DNA of 64,000 nucleotides, taken from assembly GCF_001654835.1 (NCBI RefSeq), contig NZ_LXEP01000026.1, positions 124,001 through 188,000 of the forward strand, in the 5' to 3' direction. The DNA is from Buttiauxella gaviniae ATCC 51604. GTDB taxonomy: Bacteria; Pseudomonadota; Gammaproteobacteria; Enterobacterales; Enterobacteriaceae. A program made the position numbers and the translations under genes. Each line of letters starts with the position of its first letter. Position 1 is the first letter of the stretch. The notes beneath the pieces are model-generated. The model was given only the letters and a program-made list of their open reading frames with translations, was not told the origin of the DNA and did no database searches. Below are positions 56,031-64,000 of the stretch, in pieces.

Positions 56031-56158
56031 TCTGTTTCGCAAAAGAAACATAATGAAAGCCTATTTGACACAATAGCAGTGAATGCAGCACACGATGTAA
56101 AGGCTTGCTTTCCGCGAAAAGAAAGGTGTTAATAGGCGAAGTGAAATGAAACGAAAGG
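56031..56158. promoter_or_regulatory. AgaR-type operators of the agaR promoter
   Basis: TCTGTTTCGCAAAAGAAACA beginning at 56031 and GAAATGAAACGAAAGG at 56143-56158 just before the agaR start. Autoregulation is likely, as in E. coli. Confidence 0.65.
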
Positions 56159-56177
56159 TTTTATGAAAGGATCATTT

Positions 56178-56987
56178 ATGAATAATACCGACGCAGCAAC
56201 GGACAAGCGTGTAACAGGTACAAGTGAAAGGCGTGAGCAGATCATTCAGCGTCTTCGCCAACAAGGGAGCGTGCAGGTTAATGATCTATCATCATTTTTT
56301 GGTGTCTCGACGGTGACGATCCGTAACGATCTGGCTTTTCTGGAAAAGCAAGGCGTTGCGGTGCGAGCTTATGGCGGGGCGCTAGTTTGCGATTCGGGAA
56401 CTGCTGCGGTTGAACCGACCGTTGAGGATAAAAGCTCTCTGAATACTTCGCTCAAGCGCAGCATTGCGCGTGCAGCGGCGGATCTCATCAAACCAGGTCA
56501 TCGTGTCATTCTTGACTCAGGCACCACAACTTATGAGATTGCGCGTCATATGCGCCACCATAAGGAAGTGATTGCGATGACCAACGGCATGAACGTGGCG
56601 AATGCACTGCTTGAAGCTGAAGGTGTGGAATTGCTGATGACCGGCGGGCACCTGCGCCGCCAGTCGTTGTCATTCTATGGCGATCAGGCCGATCAATCTT
56701 TGCAAAACTATCACTTCGACATGCTGTTCCTTGGCGTGGATGCCATTGATCTTGAGCGTGGTGTTAGTACCCATAACGAAGATGAAGCACGTCTTAACCG
56801 CCGGATGTGTGAAGTGGCCGAGCGTATTATTGTGGTCACTGATTCCAGTAAATTTAACCGCTCCAGCTTGCATAAGATCATTGATACCCAACGCATTCAT
56901 ATGGTTATTACGGATGCAGGTATTCCTGAAGAGAGCCTGAACGGGTTGCGTAAAGGTGGCATTGAAGTGGTTTTGGTTGGGGAATAA
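56178..56987 (+). CDS. agaR: AgaR, DeoR-family repressor of the aga genes
   Basis: 269 residues, the same length as E. coli AgaR. DeoR-type HTH at residues ~18-70 ([20 protein letters not shown] ... [17 protein letters not shown]), then a sugar-phosphate-sensing domain ([26 protein letters not shown]). ATG at 56178 was chosen: AAAGGA is six bases upstream and [14 protein letters not shown] matches E. coli; the ATG at 56163 is possible. Divergent from kbaZ. Confidence 0.94.
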   Translation: MNNTDAATDKRVTGTSERREQIIQRLRQQGSVQVNDLSSFFGVSTVTIRNDLAFLEKQGVAVRAYGGALVCDSGTAAVEPTVEDKSSLNTSLKRSIARAAADLIKPGHRVILDSGTTTYEIARHMRHHKEVIAMTNGMNVANALLEAEGVELLMTGGHLRRQSLSFYGDQADQSLQNYHFDMLFLGVDAIDLERGVSTHNEDEARLNRRMCEVAERIIVVTDSSKFNRSSLHKIIDTQRIHMVITDAGIPEESLNGLRKGGIEVVLVGE

Positions 56988-56997
56988 TCTGTTATTG

Positions 56998-57027
56998 AAG
57001 GCCAACGCGAAATTGAACGTTGGCCTT
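56998..57027. terminator. Hairpin between convergent agaR and the MFS gene
   Basis: AAGGCCAACG / CGTTGGCCTT, perfect 10-bp stem with a ten-base loop. Confidence 0.7.
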
Positions 57028-57033
57028 ATCTGA

Positions 57034-58428
57034 CTACACCTTAGCTAACTTATACCCGCGCAAGCGGCTAACGCTGAGAATAATCGCTAAAACTGTCGCA
57101 ACCACTGCCATCCACAAACTGAAATGTACCGCGCTGTTCTGCGCATAAATCGACATCATCACACCGACAAACGCGGCGCCCAGGCACTGCCCGAAGGTGC
57201 GCATGATTGCCAGAACACCGGATGCATATCCGCTGTTTTCCCGCGAGGCGTTGGACAACATTTCTTTGTTATTTGGACTTTGAAAACAGCCAAAACCTAT
57301 CCCGCAAATCAAACTGCGCAGGCAAATATCCCATGCTTGCGCGTGTTCCGGAAGCATAGCCAGCAATGCAAGGCCAATGGCGAAGATACACAACCCTGCT
57401 GTTGAGATTATTGCGGCTGAATATCGGTCTGCAAGGCGTCCGGCATGAGGTGCCGCGAGAATTATACCGATGGGCCATGGAGTGAATAGCAGAGCTGAAA
57501 CCAACGCGATGTACCCGTAAACGCTCTGGAACAGGAACGGCAAGGCAATAAACGTGATGCCCTGGCTGACAAACGAAGCCAGTGAAGTCAGTGCCGCCAG
57601 AGAAAACCGAGAAGAGGAAAAGATATTGAGCGGAAGCAATGGCTTAGTCACGCGGCGCTGAACCCAGACGAATGTAAGGCCGGTGAGAATCGCGATGCTC
57701 GCGAAAATCACAGCAGTGGTCAGGTCACCGTTGCCGGGATGGGTAAATGCATCTGCGGCCATAATCAATGCGCCTAACGCAACTGCCGAAAGTAAGGCTC
57801 CGGCATAATCGAATGGTTCGCGTTTTAACGCCGGGTTATTGGGAATAACACGCAGCGTGAGTAATAAAGCGATTATGCCCAGCGGAATATTAATCGCAAA
57901 CAGCCATTGCCAGCTCAACGTGGAAAGAATCGTGCCCCCGAGAATCGGCGCGATGGCAGTGCTAGTGCCAATCAGCAGCGCGTTCAGGCCAAGTATTCGC
58001 CCCAAGAGGCGATTGGGGAAAACTGAGCGCAGTATCGCCGGGCCAATGCTTAATGTTGCCGCACCACCAATACCCTGCAAAACCCGCATGATAACTAACA
58101 TATCCAGTGAGGATGAGAGCGCACATCCCACAGAGGCCAGCGTGAAAAGGCCAAGACCGAAGGCGAAAATCGAGCGAAATCCGATGCGGCTGGACAGGGC
58201 GGCAAATATTGCCAGCGTCATCGCCGCAGATAATAAATATCCGTTGGATACCCAAACGGTGGCACTCAATGAAGCATCGAGCGAGCGGGCGATTTGCGGC
58301 AAGGCAATGTTGATCATCGAGCCGTCAAACACGGCCATGGTCGTCATGGTCATGACGGCGGCCATCGCTAAGCCACGCTCACGGCCAGGCAAACCTTCAT
58401 CGCCTGGCTGGTCGGAAAATAGTGCCAT
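57034..58428 (-). CDS. MFS multidrug-type transporter, DHA2 (14-TM) family
   Basis: 464 residues with about 14 hydrophobic segments. The N-terminus has MAVFDGSMINIALPQIA (the D-x-x-x-x-N-x-A-L-P motif of EmrB/QacA relatives) and GIGGAATLSIGPAIL (motif C type). Proton-driven efflux is likely; substrate unknown. It is divergent from a LysR gene that probably controls it, 132 bp apart. Confidence 0.85.
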   Translation of the reverse strand: MALFSDQPGDEGLPGRERGLAMAAVMTMTTMAVFDGSMINIALPQIARSLDASLSATVWVSNGYLLSAAMTLAIFAALSSRIGFRSIFAFGLGLFTLASVGCALSSSLDMLVIMRVLQGIGGAATLSIGPAILRSVFPNRLLGRILGLNALLIGTSTAIAPILGGTILSTLSWQWLFAINIPLGIIALLLTLRVIPNNPALKREPFDYAGALLSAVALGALIMAADAFTHPGNGDLTTAVIFASIAILTGLTFVWVQRRVTKPLLPLNIFSSSRFSLAALTSLASFVSQGITFIALPFLFQSVYGYIALVSALLFTPWPIGIILAAPHAGRLADRYSAAIISTAGLCIFAIGLALLAMLPEHAQAWDICLRSLICGIGFGCFQSPNNKEMLSNASRENSGYASGVLAIMRTFGQCLGAAFVGVMMSIYAQNSAVHFSLWMAVVATVLAIILSVSRLRGYKLAKV

Positions 58429-58560
58429 TTTTTAATTCTCTCGCTTGGGTATGCCAGAAATATAGCTGTACTAGAGATAAGGCGGAAGGCGCAGCATTTG
58501 CATTAATAACCTGCACTAAACGCCTTCTCTCATTTTAACGCGCGCGCTAGTATTGAGTTT

Positions 58561-59490
58561 ATGACTGAACCCGATCTGAACTTACTTATTGCTCTTGATG
58601 TGCTTCTGGCCGAAGGAAGTGTGGCAGGGGCTGCGCGTCGCCTGGGGTTAAGCGCCTCGGCAATGAGCCGAACATTAGGCCGCCTGCGCGATACCACTGG
58701 CGACCCGCTACTGGTGCGGGCAGGGCGTAATATGGTGCTGACTCCTTACGCTGAAGAGATTCGTGAGCGCACGCAAAATGCCGTCTTTGAAGCCCGAGCG
58801 ATACTTCGCCCTTCATCGGATGCTTTTAATCTTGCAACACTTGAGCGCAGTTTTACCCTGCGTACTAACGCCGGGTTTATCGAGATATTTGGTGCTGCGT
58901 TGATTGCTGCGGTAGCCGCTGTCGCGCCTTTAGTCCAGCTGCGCTTTATGCCCAAACCAGAGAAAACAGCAAAGTATCTGCGTGAAGGTTTAATTGATCT
59001 TGAGATCGGTGTACTTGGGGAGATGGGCCCAGAAATACGATTAACGGCGCTTTATCGGGATAAGTTTGTCGGCGTAGTCAGGAAAGGCCACCCGCTTGAG
59101 CAAGAGGAAGATATTACCGCCGCGAAGTATGCCGAATTGGGGCATGTGGTGGTTTCCCGTCATGAACGAGGAACTGGCCCGGTTGATGTGCTGCTGGCAG
59201 AGCTGAATTTACAACGCAAAATTGCGGCAATGGTGCCGGGGTTTCCCGCGGCGATTGCGGTGGCTCAGGCATCGGATTTGGTGGCGTTGGTGCCAGCTAC
59301 ATTCCTGCTGAACCAGCCGGGGTTGAATGGCAATTCAGGTGAAGCGAGGCTTTATGTTTTTGAGCTGCCAGTGAAAACCAATGAGATTACGGTGTCTTTA
59401 ATGTGGCATCCGCGCTCGGAAGCAGGCCCGGCGCATCGCTGGCTACGGCAGTTAGTGTTGAAGGTTTGCCGCGAGAAAGTGCCGGGGTGA
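58561..59490 (+). CDS. LysR-family regulator, probably of the adjacent MFS pump
   Basis: 309 residues. HTH at the N-terminus (LNLLIALDVLLAEGSVAGAARRLGLSASAMSRTLGRLR), effector domain after ~90. The two genes are divergent, as is usual for a LysR regulator and its target. This pair is absent between agaR and garD in E. coli K-12, so it is an insertion. Confidence 0.85.
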   Translation: MTEPDLNLLIALDVLLAEGSVAGAARRLGLSASAMSRTLGRLRDTTGDPLLVRAGRNMVLTPYAEEIRERTQNAVFEARAILRPSSDAFNLATLERSFTLRTNAGFIEIFGAALIAAVAAVAPLVQLRFMPKPEKTAKYLREGLIDLEIGVLGEMGPEIRLTALYRDKFVGVVRKGHPLEQEEDITAAKYAELGHVVVSRHERGTGPVDVLLAELNLQRKIAAMVPGFPAAIAVAQASDLVALVPATFLLNQPGLNGNSGEARLYVFELPVKTNEITVSLMWHPRSEAGPAHRWLRQLVLKVCREKVPG

Positions 59491-59512
59491 GGCAATCATT
59501 GCCGTAATAAGA

Positions 59513-59637
59513 ATACCCAAAATAATTCGAGTTGCAGAAAGGCGGCCAAGCCGTAAGACCCCGGGAGCATAGTAAACTATGTGACCGGGGCGCACGGGTG
59601 CAGCCAACGCATCTGCAGCTTGAAGTATGATGGGTAT
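59513..59637 (+). repeat. ERIC element, standard length, copy 3
   Basis: Begins ATACCCAAAATAATTCGAG and ends CTTGAAGTATGATGGGTAT, 125 bp, the standard ERIC size, without the insertion seen in copies 1 and 2. Its last base is the first base of the garD stop codon triplet, so it directly abuts the gene. Confidence 0.9.
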
Positions 59638-61208
59638 CAGGTCACTGGCGCTGGGTTGAAAACGGCGAGCGCGTTATGCAATCCCCACTGATCCGAGAAG
59701 GTTTTCTTACGGCCACTCGCCACATCAAGAATAAATTTGAACAGTTCCCAGCCGACATCCTCAATTGTCGCTTCGCCGGTGGCGATAGTGCCGGCGTTGA
59801 TATCCATTAAGTCATACCAGCGGTTTGCCAGTGCGGTACGCGTAGCCATTTTAATCACCGGAACTGCCAGCAAACCGTATGGCGTACCGCGTCCGGTTGT
59901 GAACACTTGCACCGTAATGCCTGAAGCCACTTGTTGTGTGCCGCAGACGAAGTCACTGGCAGGCGTTGCCGCGAAAATCAGGCCGCGTTTGGTTGGGCGC
60001 TGCCCTGGGGAAAGCACCTCAACAATCGCGCTTTTGCCTGATTTAGCAATTGAACCAAGCGCTTTTTCCACCACGTTTGCCAGGCCACCTTTTTTGTTAC
60101 CCGGTGATGGGTTGGCGCTACGGTCGGTTTTACCCATATCAAGATAGTTGTCGTACCATTCCATTTCTTCGAGCAGGCGCTTACCCACTTCTTCGTTGAT
60201 GGCACGCGGTGTTAGCAGGTGAATAGCATCACGCACTTCCGTCACTTCAGAGAACATCACCGTTGCACCACAGCGGACCAGCAGATCAGAGGCATAACCG
60301 ACCGCCGGGTTAGCCGTGACGCCTGAGAACGCATCGCTGCCGCCACATTGCATACCAACAACCAGGTCAGATGCCGGGCAAGTTTCGCGTTGGCGCTGAT
60401 TCAGTTTGACCAGATGGCGCTCAGCGACGTTAAGAATGTCATCGACCATCGATTTAAAACCGACGTGGTGTTCATCTTGCAGACGCACGATGCTGGCATC
60501 GCCGACATTAATCGACTGGACGTCATCAGTACCTTCCAACAAACGCTCTGGCTGCAATTTCTCACAACCCAGGCCCACCACCATAATCTCGCCGCCAAAG
60601 TTTGGGTTCAGGGAGATATTATGGATGGTGCGAATAGGGATGACCGCGGCAGGGGCGTTGATCGCCACGCCACAACCGTAGAGGTGATTCAGGCCCACGA
60701 CACCGTCGACATTCGGGTATCGCGGCAACAAATCACGTTCAATAATTTTGATGACGTAATCCACCACACCGGCAACGCAATGCACGCTGGTGGTGATGCC
60801 TAGTAGGTTTTTGGTGCCGACGCTGCCGTCAGCATTGCGATAACCTTCAAAGGTATAACCTTCCAGCGGCGGCAGTGGCTCAGGTACTTTCGTGGCTAAT
60901 GGCAAAGTGTGGAGCGGCGGCGCTTTTGGCAATTCCACTAATGATTCGTCAATCCAGCTGCCGCGTGGAATATCACGCACCGCATAGCCAATCACTTCGC
61001 CATAACGAACAATTTCACCATGTGCCGGAATATCAACCAGTGCAGCTTTATGCCCTTGTGGGATATGTTCGATAAGTTCTAATCCATCCGGAAAACGGGT
61101 GCCCGCTTTCAGCCCATTATCATTAACAATAATAGCGACGTTATCTGTCTCATGAACTTTTATATAAAATGAACCAGGGGATTGTTGTTTAATTTCAATA
61201 TTCGACAT
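59637..61208 (-). CDS. garD: Galactarate dehydratase
   Basis: 523 residues, matching E. coli GarD from MSNIEIKQQ to [12 protein letters not shown]. It dehydrates D-galactarate to 5-keto-4-deoxy-D-glucarate, using iron. Conserved stretches are [36 protein letters not shown] and [24 protein letters not shown]. Divergent from garPLR; the 375-bp gap holds the shared control region. Confidence 0.96.
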   Translation of the reverse strand: MSNIEIKQQSPGSFYIKVHETDNVAIIVNDNGLKAGTRFPDGLELIEHIPQGHKAALVDIPAHGEIVRYGEVIGYAVRDIPRGSWIDESLVELPKAPPLHTLPLATKVPEPLPPLEGYTFEGYRNADGSVGTKNLLGITTSVHCVAGVVDYVIKIIERDLLPRYPNVDGVVGLNHLYGCGVAINAPAAVIPIRTIHNISLNPNFGGEIMVVGLGCEKLQPERLLEGTDDVQSINVGDASIVRLQDEHHVGFKSMVDDILNVAERHLVKLNQRQRETCPASDLVVGMQCGGSDAFSGVTANPAVGYASDLLVRCGATVMFSEVTEVRDAIHLLTPRAINEEVGKRLLEEMEWYDNYLDMGKTDRSANPSPGNKKGGLANVVEKALGSIAKSGKSAIVEVLSPGQRPTKRGLIFAATPASDFVCGTQQVASGITVQVFTTGRGTPYGLLAVPVIKMATRTALANRWYDLMDINAGTIATGEATIEDVGWELFKFILDVASGRKKTFSDQWGLHNALAVFNPAPVT

Positions 61209-61285
61209 TGCCGCTATTCTCCAGAATTTTTTCTAATCGTGACTTCTCACAAGCTAAATAAAGAATGTCAGGCCCTGAGAAATAA

Positions 61286-61307
61286 AAATGTGAGCGAGAT
61301 CACTTTA
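61286..61307. promoter_or_regulatory. CRP site in the garD-garP intergenic region
   Basis: AAATGTGAGCGAGATCACTTTA: TGTGA-N6-TCACT with the flanking A and T of the CRP consensus. Well placed to act on garD. The rest of the 375-bp gap is AT-rich, with no open frame of note; the activator CdaR is expected to bind here, but I could not pick its site. Confidence 0.75.
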
Positions 61308-61583
61308 TATTACGAGGCATTGCCCACCAGGCAGGGTTATCTATGAAATTGTGCAATACACCCCACAAACATGTGCATAAGTTTAATTATTTGGCTTTTA
61401 AAGTGTTATCTATTGGGCGTATGCCTAATGTCCATTTGTTCTGTGCTGGCTATACTGTGTTGCGAATGACAAACACCAGGTTAATTTCAGAGAGCAGTAT
61501 TATCCCGAAAATATATTCGTGAAATACTGCTTTATATAAATAAAAATCCTTGAATTAAGTACCCGCAACAGAGGATGTAGAAA

Positions 61584-62915
61584 ATGATTTTGGATACGGC
61601 AGTTGAGTCTAAAAAAGGTAAGAACACGCGATACTTAATATTATTAATTATCTTTATTGTCACGACGATTAACTACGCAGATCGCGCCACACTTTCTATT
61701 GCGGGTACTGAAGTTGCTAAAGAATTACAGCTCAGTGCAATCTCAATGGGCTATATTTTCTCAGCATTTGGTTGGGCTTACCTGTTGATGCAAATCCCTG
61801 GCGGCTGGTTACTTGACCGCTACGGCTCGAAAAAAGTTTACACCTACAGTCTGTTCTTCTGGTCACTGTTTACGTTCATGCAAGGCTTTGTGGATATGGT
61901 GCCGCTGGCGTATGCGGGTATCTCCATGTTCATCATGCGCTTTATGCTCGGATTCTCGGAAGCACCATCGTTCCCTGCTAACGCCCGTATTGTTGCGGCC
62001 TGGTTCCCAACGAAAGAACGTGGCACTGCTTCTGCCATCTTTAACTCCGCGCAGTATTTCTCATTAGCACTGTTCTCTCCATTACTCGGCTGGCTGACCT
62101 TTGCGTGGGGTTGGGAGCATGTGTTTACCGTGATGGGCGGTATCGGTTTTGTGCTGACTTTCCTGTGGGTGAAGTTTATCCATAACCCGACTGACCACCC
62201 GCGTATGTCTCAAGAAGAATTGGACTACATCACTAAAGGTGGCGCAGTGGTTGATATGGACCACAAAAAACCAGGTGCGGTCGTTGAAGGGCCAAAACTG
62301 CATTACATCAAGCAGTTGCTGACTAACCGCATGATGCTGGGGGTGTTCTTTGGACAGTACTTTATTAACACCATCACCTGGTTCTTCCTGACATGGTTCC
62401 CGATTTACCTGGTGCAAGATAAAGGTATGTCGATTCTGAAAGTGGGTATGGTCGCTTCCATCCCGGCGCTATGTGGTTTCGCTGGTGGTGTGTTGGGCGG
62501 CGTATTCTCCGATTCGTTAATCAAACGCGGTTACTCGCTGACCGTTGCTCGTAAGATACCGATTGTTCTCGGAATGCTGCTGGCTTCAACCATTATTCTT
62601 TGTAACTACACCGAGAGCACTGCTCTGGTGATCACCCTGATGGCATTCGCATTCTTCGGTAAAGGTTTTGGTGCGCTGGGCTGGCCGGTTATTGCCGACA
62701 CGGCACCAAAAGAGATGGTTGGCCTGTGCGGTGCGGTGTTCAACGTGTTTGGTAACGTGGCTTCTATCGTGACTCCACTGGTGATTGGTTACCTGGTTTC
62801 TGAACTTCACTCCTTCAATGCGGCGCTGATCTTTGTTGGCTGCTCGGCGCTGATGGCAATGGTTTGTTATCTGTTCGTAGTTGGCGATATTAAACGTATG
62901 GAATTGCAGAAGTAA
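61584..62915 (+). CDS. garP: GarP, galactarate/glucarate/glycerate MFS transporter
   Basis: 443 residues, 12 transmembrane segments, anion:cation symporter family. TTINYADRATLSIAG at TM1, WAYLLMQIPGGWLLDRYGSKKVY (motif A type) and FMLGFSEAPSFPANARI are seen as in E. coli GarP/GudP. ATG at 61584 follows AGAGGATG. First gene of garP-garL-garR. Confidence 0.95.
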   Translation: MILDTAVESKKGKNTRYLILLIIFIVTTINYADRATLSIAGTEVAKELQLSAISMGYIFSAFGWAYLLMQIPGGWLLDRYGSKKVYTYSLFFWSLFTFMQGFVDMVPLAYAGISMFIMRFMLGFSEAPSFPANARIVAAWFPTKERGTASAIFNSAQYFSLALFSPLLGWLTFAWGWEHVFTVMGGIGFVLTFLWVKFIHNPTDHPRMSQEELDYITKGGAVVDMDHKKPGAVVEGPKLHYIKQLLTNRMMLGVFFGQYFINTITWFFLTWFPIYLVQDKGMSILKVGMVASIPALCGFAGGVLGGVFSDSLIKRGYSLTVARKIPIVLGMLLASTIILCNYTESTALVITLMAFAFFGKGFGALGWPVIADTAPKEMVGLCGAVFNVFGNVASIVTPLVIGYLVSELHSFNAALIFVGCSALMAMVCYLFVVGDIKRMELQK

Positions 62916-62952
62916 TTCTCTCAACAGATAACTGAATAAATAAGGGCAACAG

Positions 62953-63723
62953 ATGAATACCAACGTTTTCCCAAATAAATTCAAAGCAGCACTGGCAGCA
63001 AATCAGACTCAAATTGGTTGCTGGTCCGCACTGGCAAACCCTATCAGCACAGAAGTGCTGGGTCTGGCAGGTTTCGACTGGATTGTGCTGGATGGCGAAC
63101 ATGCGCCAAATGACATCACGACGTTTATCCCGCAGTTGATGGCACTTAAAGGCAGCGAAAGTGCCGCCGTGGTACGTGCACCGACCAACGACCCGGTGAT
63201 CATCAAGCGCCTGCTGGATATCGGCTTCTATAACTTCCTGATCCCATTTGTTGAAACACAGGAGGAGGCGGTTCTGGCGGTCTCTTCAACCCGCTATCCA
63301 CCTGAAGGGATTCGTGGCGTGTCCGTTTCACACCGCGCCAATATGTTTGGCACCGTGCCGGATTACTTCGCGCAGTCCAACAAGAACATCACGATTCTGG
63401 TGCAGATCGAAAGCCAGCAGGGTGTTGATAACGTTGATGCCATCGCTGCAACCGAAGGCGTAGACGGGATCTTCGTTGGCCCAAGTGACCTTGCTGCGGC
63501 ATTAGGCCATTTGGGTAATGCTTCACACCCGGACGTGCAGCATTGCATCAAACACATCTTTGCCCGTGCTAAAGCGCACGGTAAACCAGCCGGCATCCTG
63601 GCACCGGCTGAAGCCGATGCGCGCCGTTATATGGAATGGGGCGCGACCTTTGTGGCTGTGGGCAGTGATTTAGGCTGCTTCCGCTCGGCAACCCAGAAAT
63701 TGGCTGATTCTTTTAAAAAATAA
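62953..63723 (+). CDS. garL: GarL, 5-keto-4-deoxy-D-glucarate aldolase
   Basis: 256 residues, HpcH/HpaI class II aldolase family. [13 protein letters not shown] with the acid and His, and [13 protein letters not shown] with the metal-binding acid, are present. It yields pyruvate and tartronate semialdehyde from the GarD product. Confidence 0.96.
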   Translation: MNTNVFPNKFKAALAANQTQIGCWSALANPISTEVLGLAGFDWIVLDGEHAPNDITTFIPQLMALKGSESAAVVRAPTNDPVIIKRLLDIGFYNFLIPFVETQEEAVLAVSSTRYPPEGIRGVSVSHRANMFGTVPDYFAQSNKNITILVQIESQQGVDNVDAIAATEGVDGIFVGPSDLAAALGHLGNASHPDVQHCIKHIFARAKAHGKPAGILAPAEADARRYMEWGATFVAVGSDLGCFRSATQKLADSFKK

Positions 63724-63750
63724 CCACCATCTGAAAAGAGAGACTGAATT

Positions 63751-64000
63751 ATGACACTGAAAGTTGGGTTTATTGGCCTGGGCATCATGGGCAAACCAAT
63801 GAGTAAAAACCTCATCAAAGCCGGTTATTCGCTGGTGGTTGCCGACCGTAATGCAGAGGTGATTGCTGAAGTTATCGCGGCGGGTGCAGAAACTGCAGCG
63901 ACGCCAAAAGAAATTGCTGAGCAGTGTGATGTGATTATCACCATGCTGCCAAACTCCCCGCACGTTAAAGAAGTCGCTCTGGGCGAAAACGGCATTATCG
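63751..64000 (+). CDS. garR: GarR, tartronate semialdehyde reductase (5' part only)
   Basis: The first 83 codons of GarR, cut by the end of the window. The Rossmann motif VGFIGLGIMGKPMSKNL opens the protein, and IITMLPNSPHVKEVALG is typical of the beta-hydroxyacid dehydrogenase family. It reduces tartronate semialdehyde to D-glycerate. It starts 27 bases after garL, and GAGAGA precedes the ATG. Confidence 0.94.
   Translation, partial: MTLKVGFIGLGIMGKPMSKNLIKAGYSLVVADRNAEVIAEVIAAGAETAATPKEIAEQCDVIITMLPNSPHVKEVALGENGII

Overview
The window is chromosomal DNA of a motile member of the Enterobacteriaceae. The proteins of the tam, ytf, fbp/mpl, tldE (pmbA), lpoA, aga and gar blocks are close to their E. 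coli counterparts. The presence of malonate decarboxylase and DgaE/DgaF-type genes, and the gene order, show that it is not E. coli itself. I cannot name the genus from the sequence alone.

Layout. (1) 1-18.1 kb is core genome in an order resembling the ~96 min region of E. coli: tamA(end)-tamB-ytfP, ppa, the galactofuranose ABC transporter ytfQ-ytfR-ytfT-yjfF, fbp, mpl, darP, tldE and cybC. A chemoreceptor gene with a FliA-type promoter sits between yjfF and fbp, bracketed by two inverted ERIC elements. (2) 18.1-31.3 kb is accessory: an exported protein of unknown function, a RelB/YafQ-type toxin-antitoxin pair, a complete malonate decarboxylase operon (mdcABCDE, mdcF, mdcG, mdcH) with mdcR, a divergent three-gene TRAP transporter whose binding protein is a lipoprotein, an orphan NadS-like regulator and a decayed SfsB/Nlp-like fragment. 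(3) 31.4-41.2 kb holds a glutathione peroxidase and a ten-gene catabolic locus. In order it has a PRD mini-protein, a glycine-rich SFCGS protein, DUF4312-, DUF4311- and DUF4310-type proteins, a metallo-amidohydrolase, a DgaE-type PLP ammonia-lyase, a DgaF-type aldolase, a lactonase-family beta-propeller and a PTS-responsive activator. The four uncharacterised proteins stand where a mannose-family PTS permease stands in the dga operon. They are the best candidate here for an undescribed transport or phosphotransfer system. (4) 41.2-64 kb resembles the ~70-71 min region of E. coli: dolP, diaA, yraN, lpoA, rsmI; the aga cluster (GalNAc/GalN uptake and catabolism) with an added exported GH36-like glycosidase; a DHA2-type efflux pump with its own LysR regulator; and the galactarate genes garD and garP-garL-garR, the last cut by the window end.

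How the genes work together. Malonate would enter through MdcF, perhaps also the TRAP system, and be decarboxylated to acetate on the MdcC carrier. GalNAc/GalN enters through AgaVWEF, is deacetylated by AgaA, deaminated/isomerised by AgaS, and cleaved by KbaY with KbaZ; AgaR-like operators lie upstream of kbaZ, agaS and agaR. The dga-like locus probably takes up an acylated amino-sugar acid or a related lactone and ends in pyruvate plus glyceraldehyde 3-phosphate. GarP/GarD/GarL/GarR degrade galactarate.

Repeats include three ERIC elements, a REP/BIME-like palindrome, three CCCTCTCCC-type hairpins, and an unexplained 47-bp inverted repeat (41/47 identical) flanking the PRD-to-DUF4310 block. 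I saw no rRNA, tRNA, CRISPR array, transposase or prophage genes.
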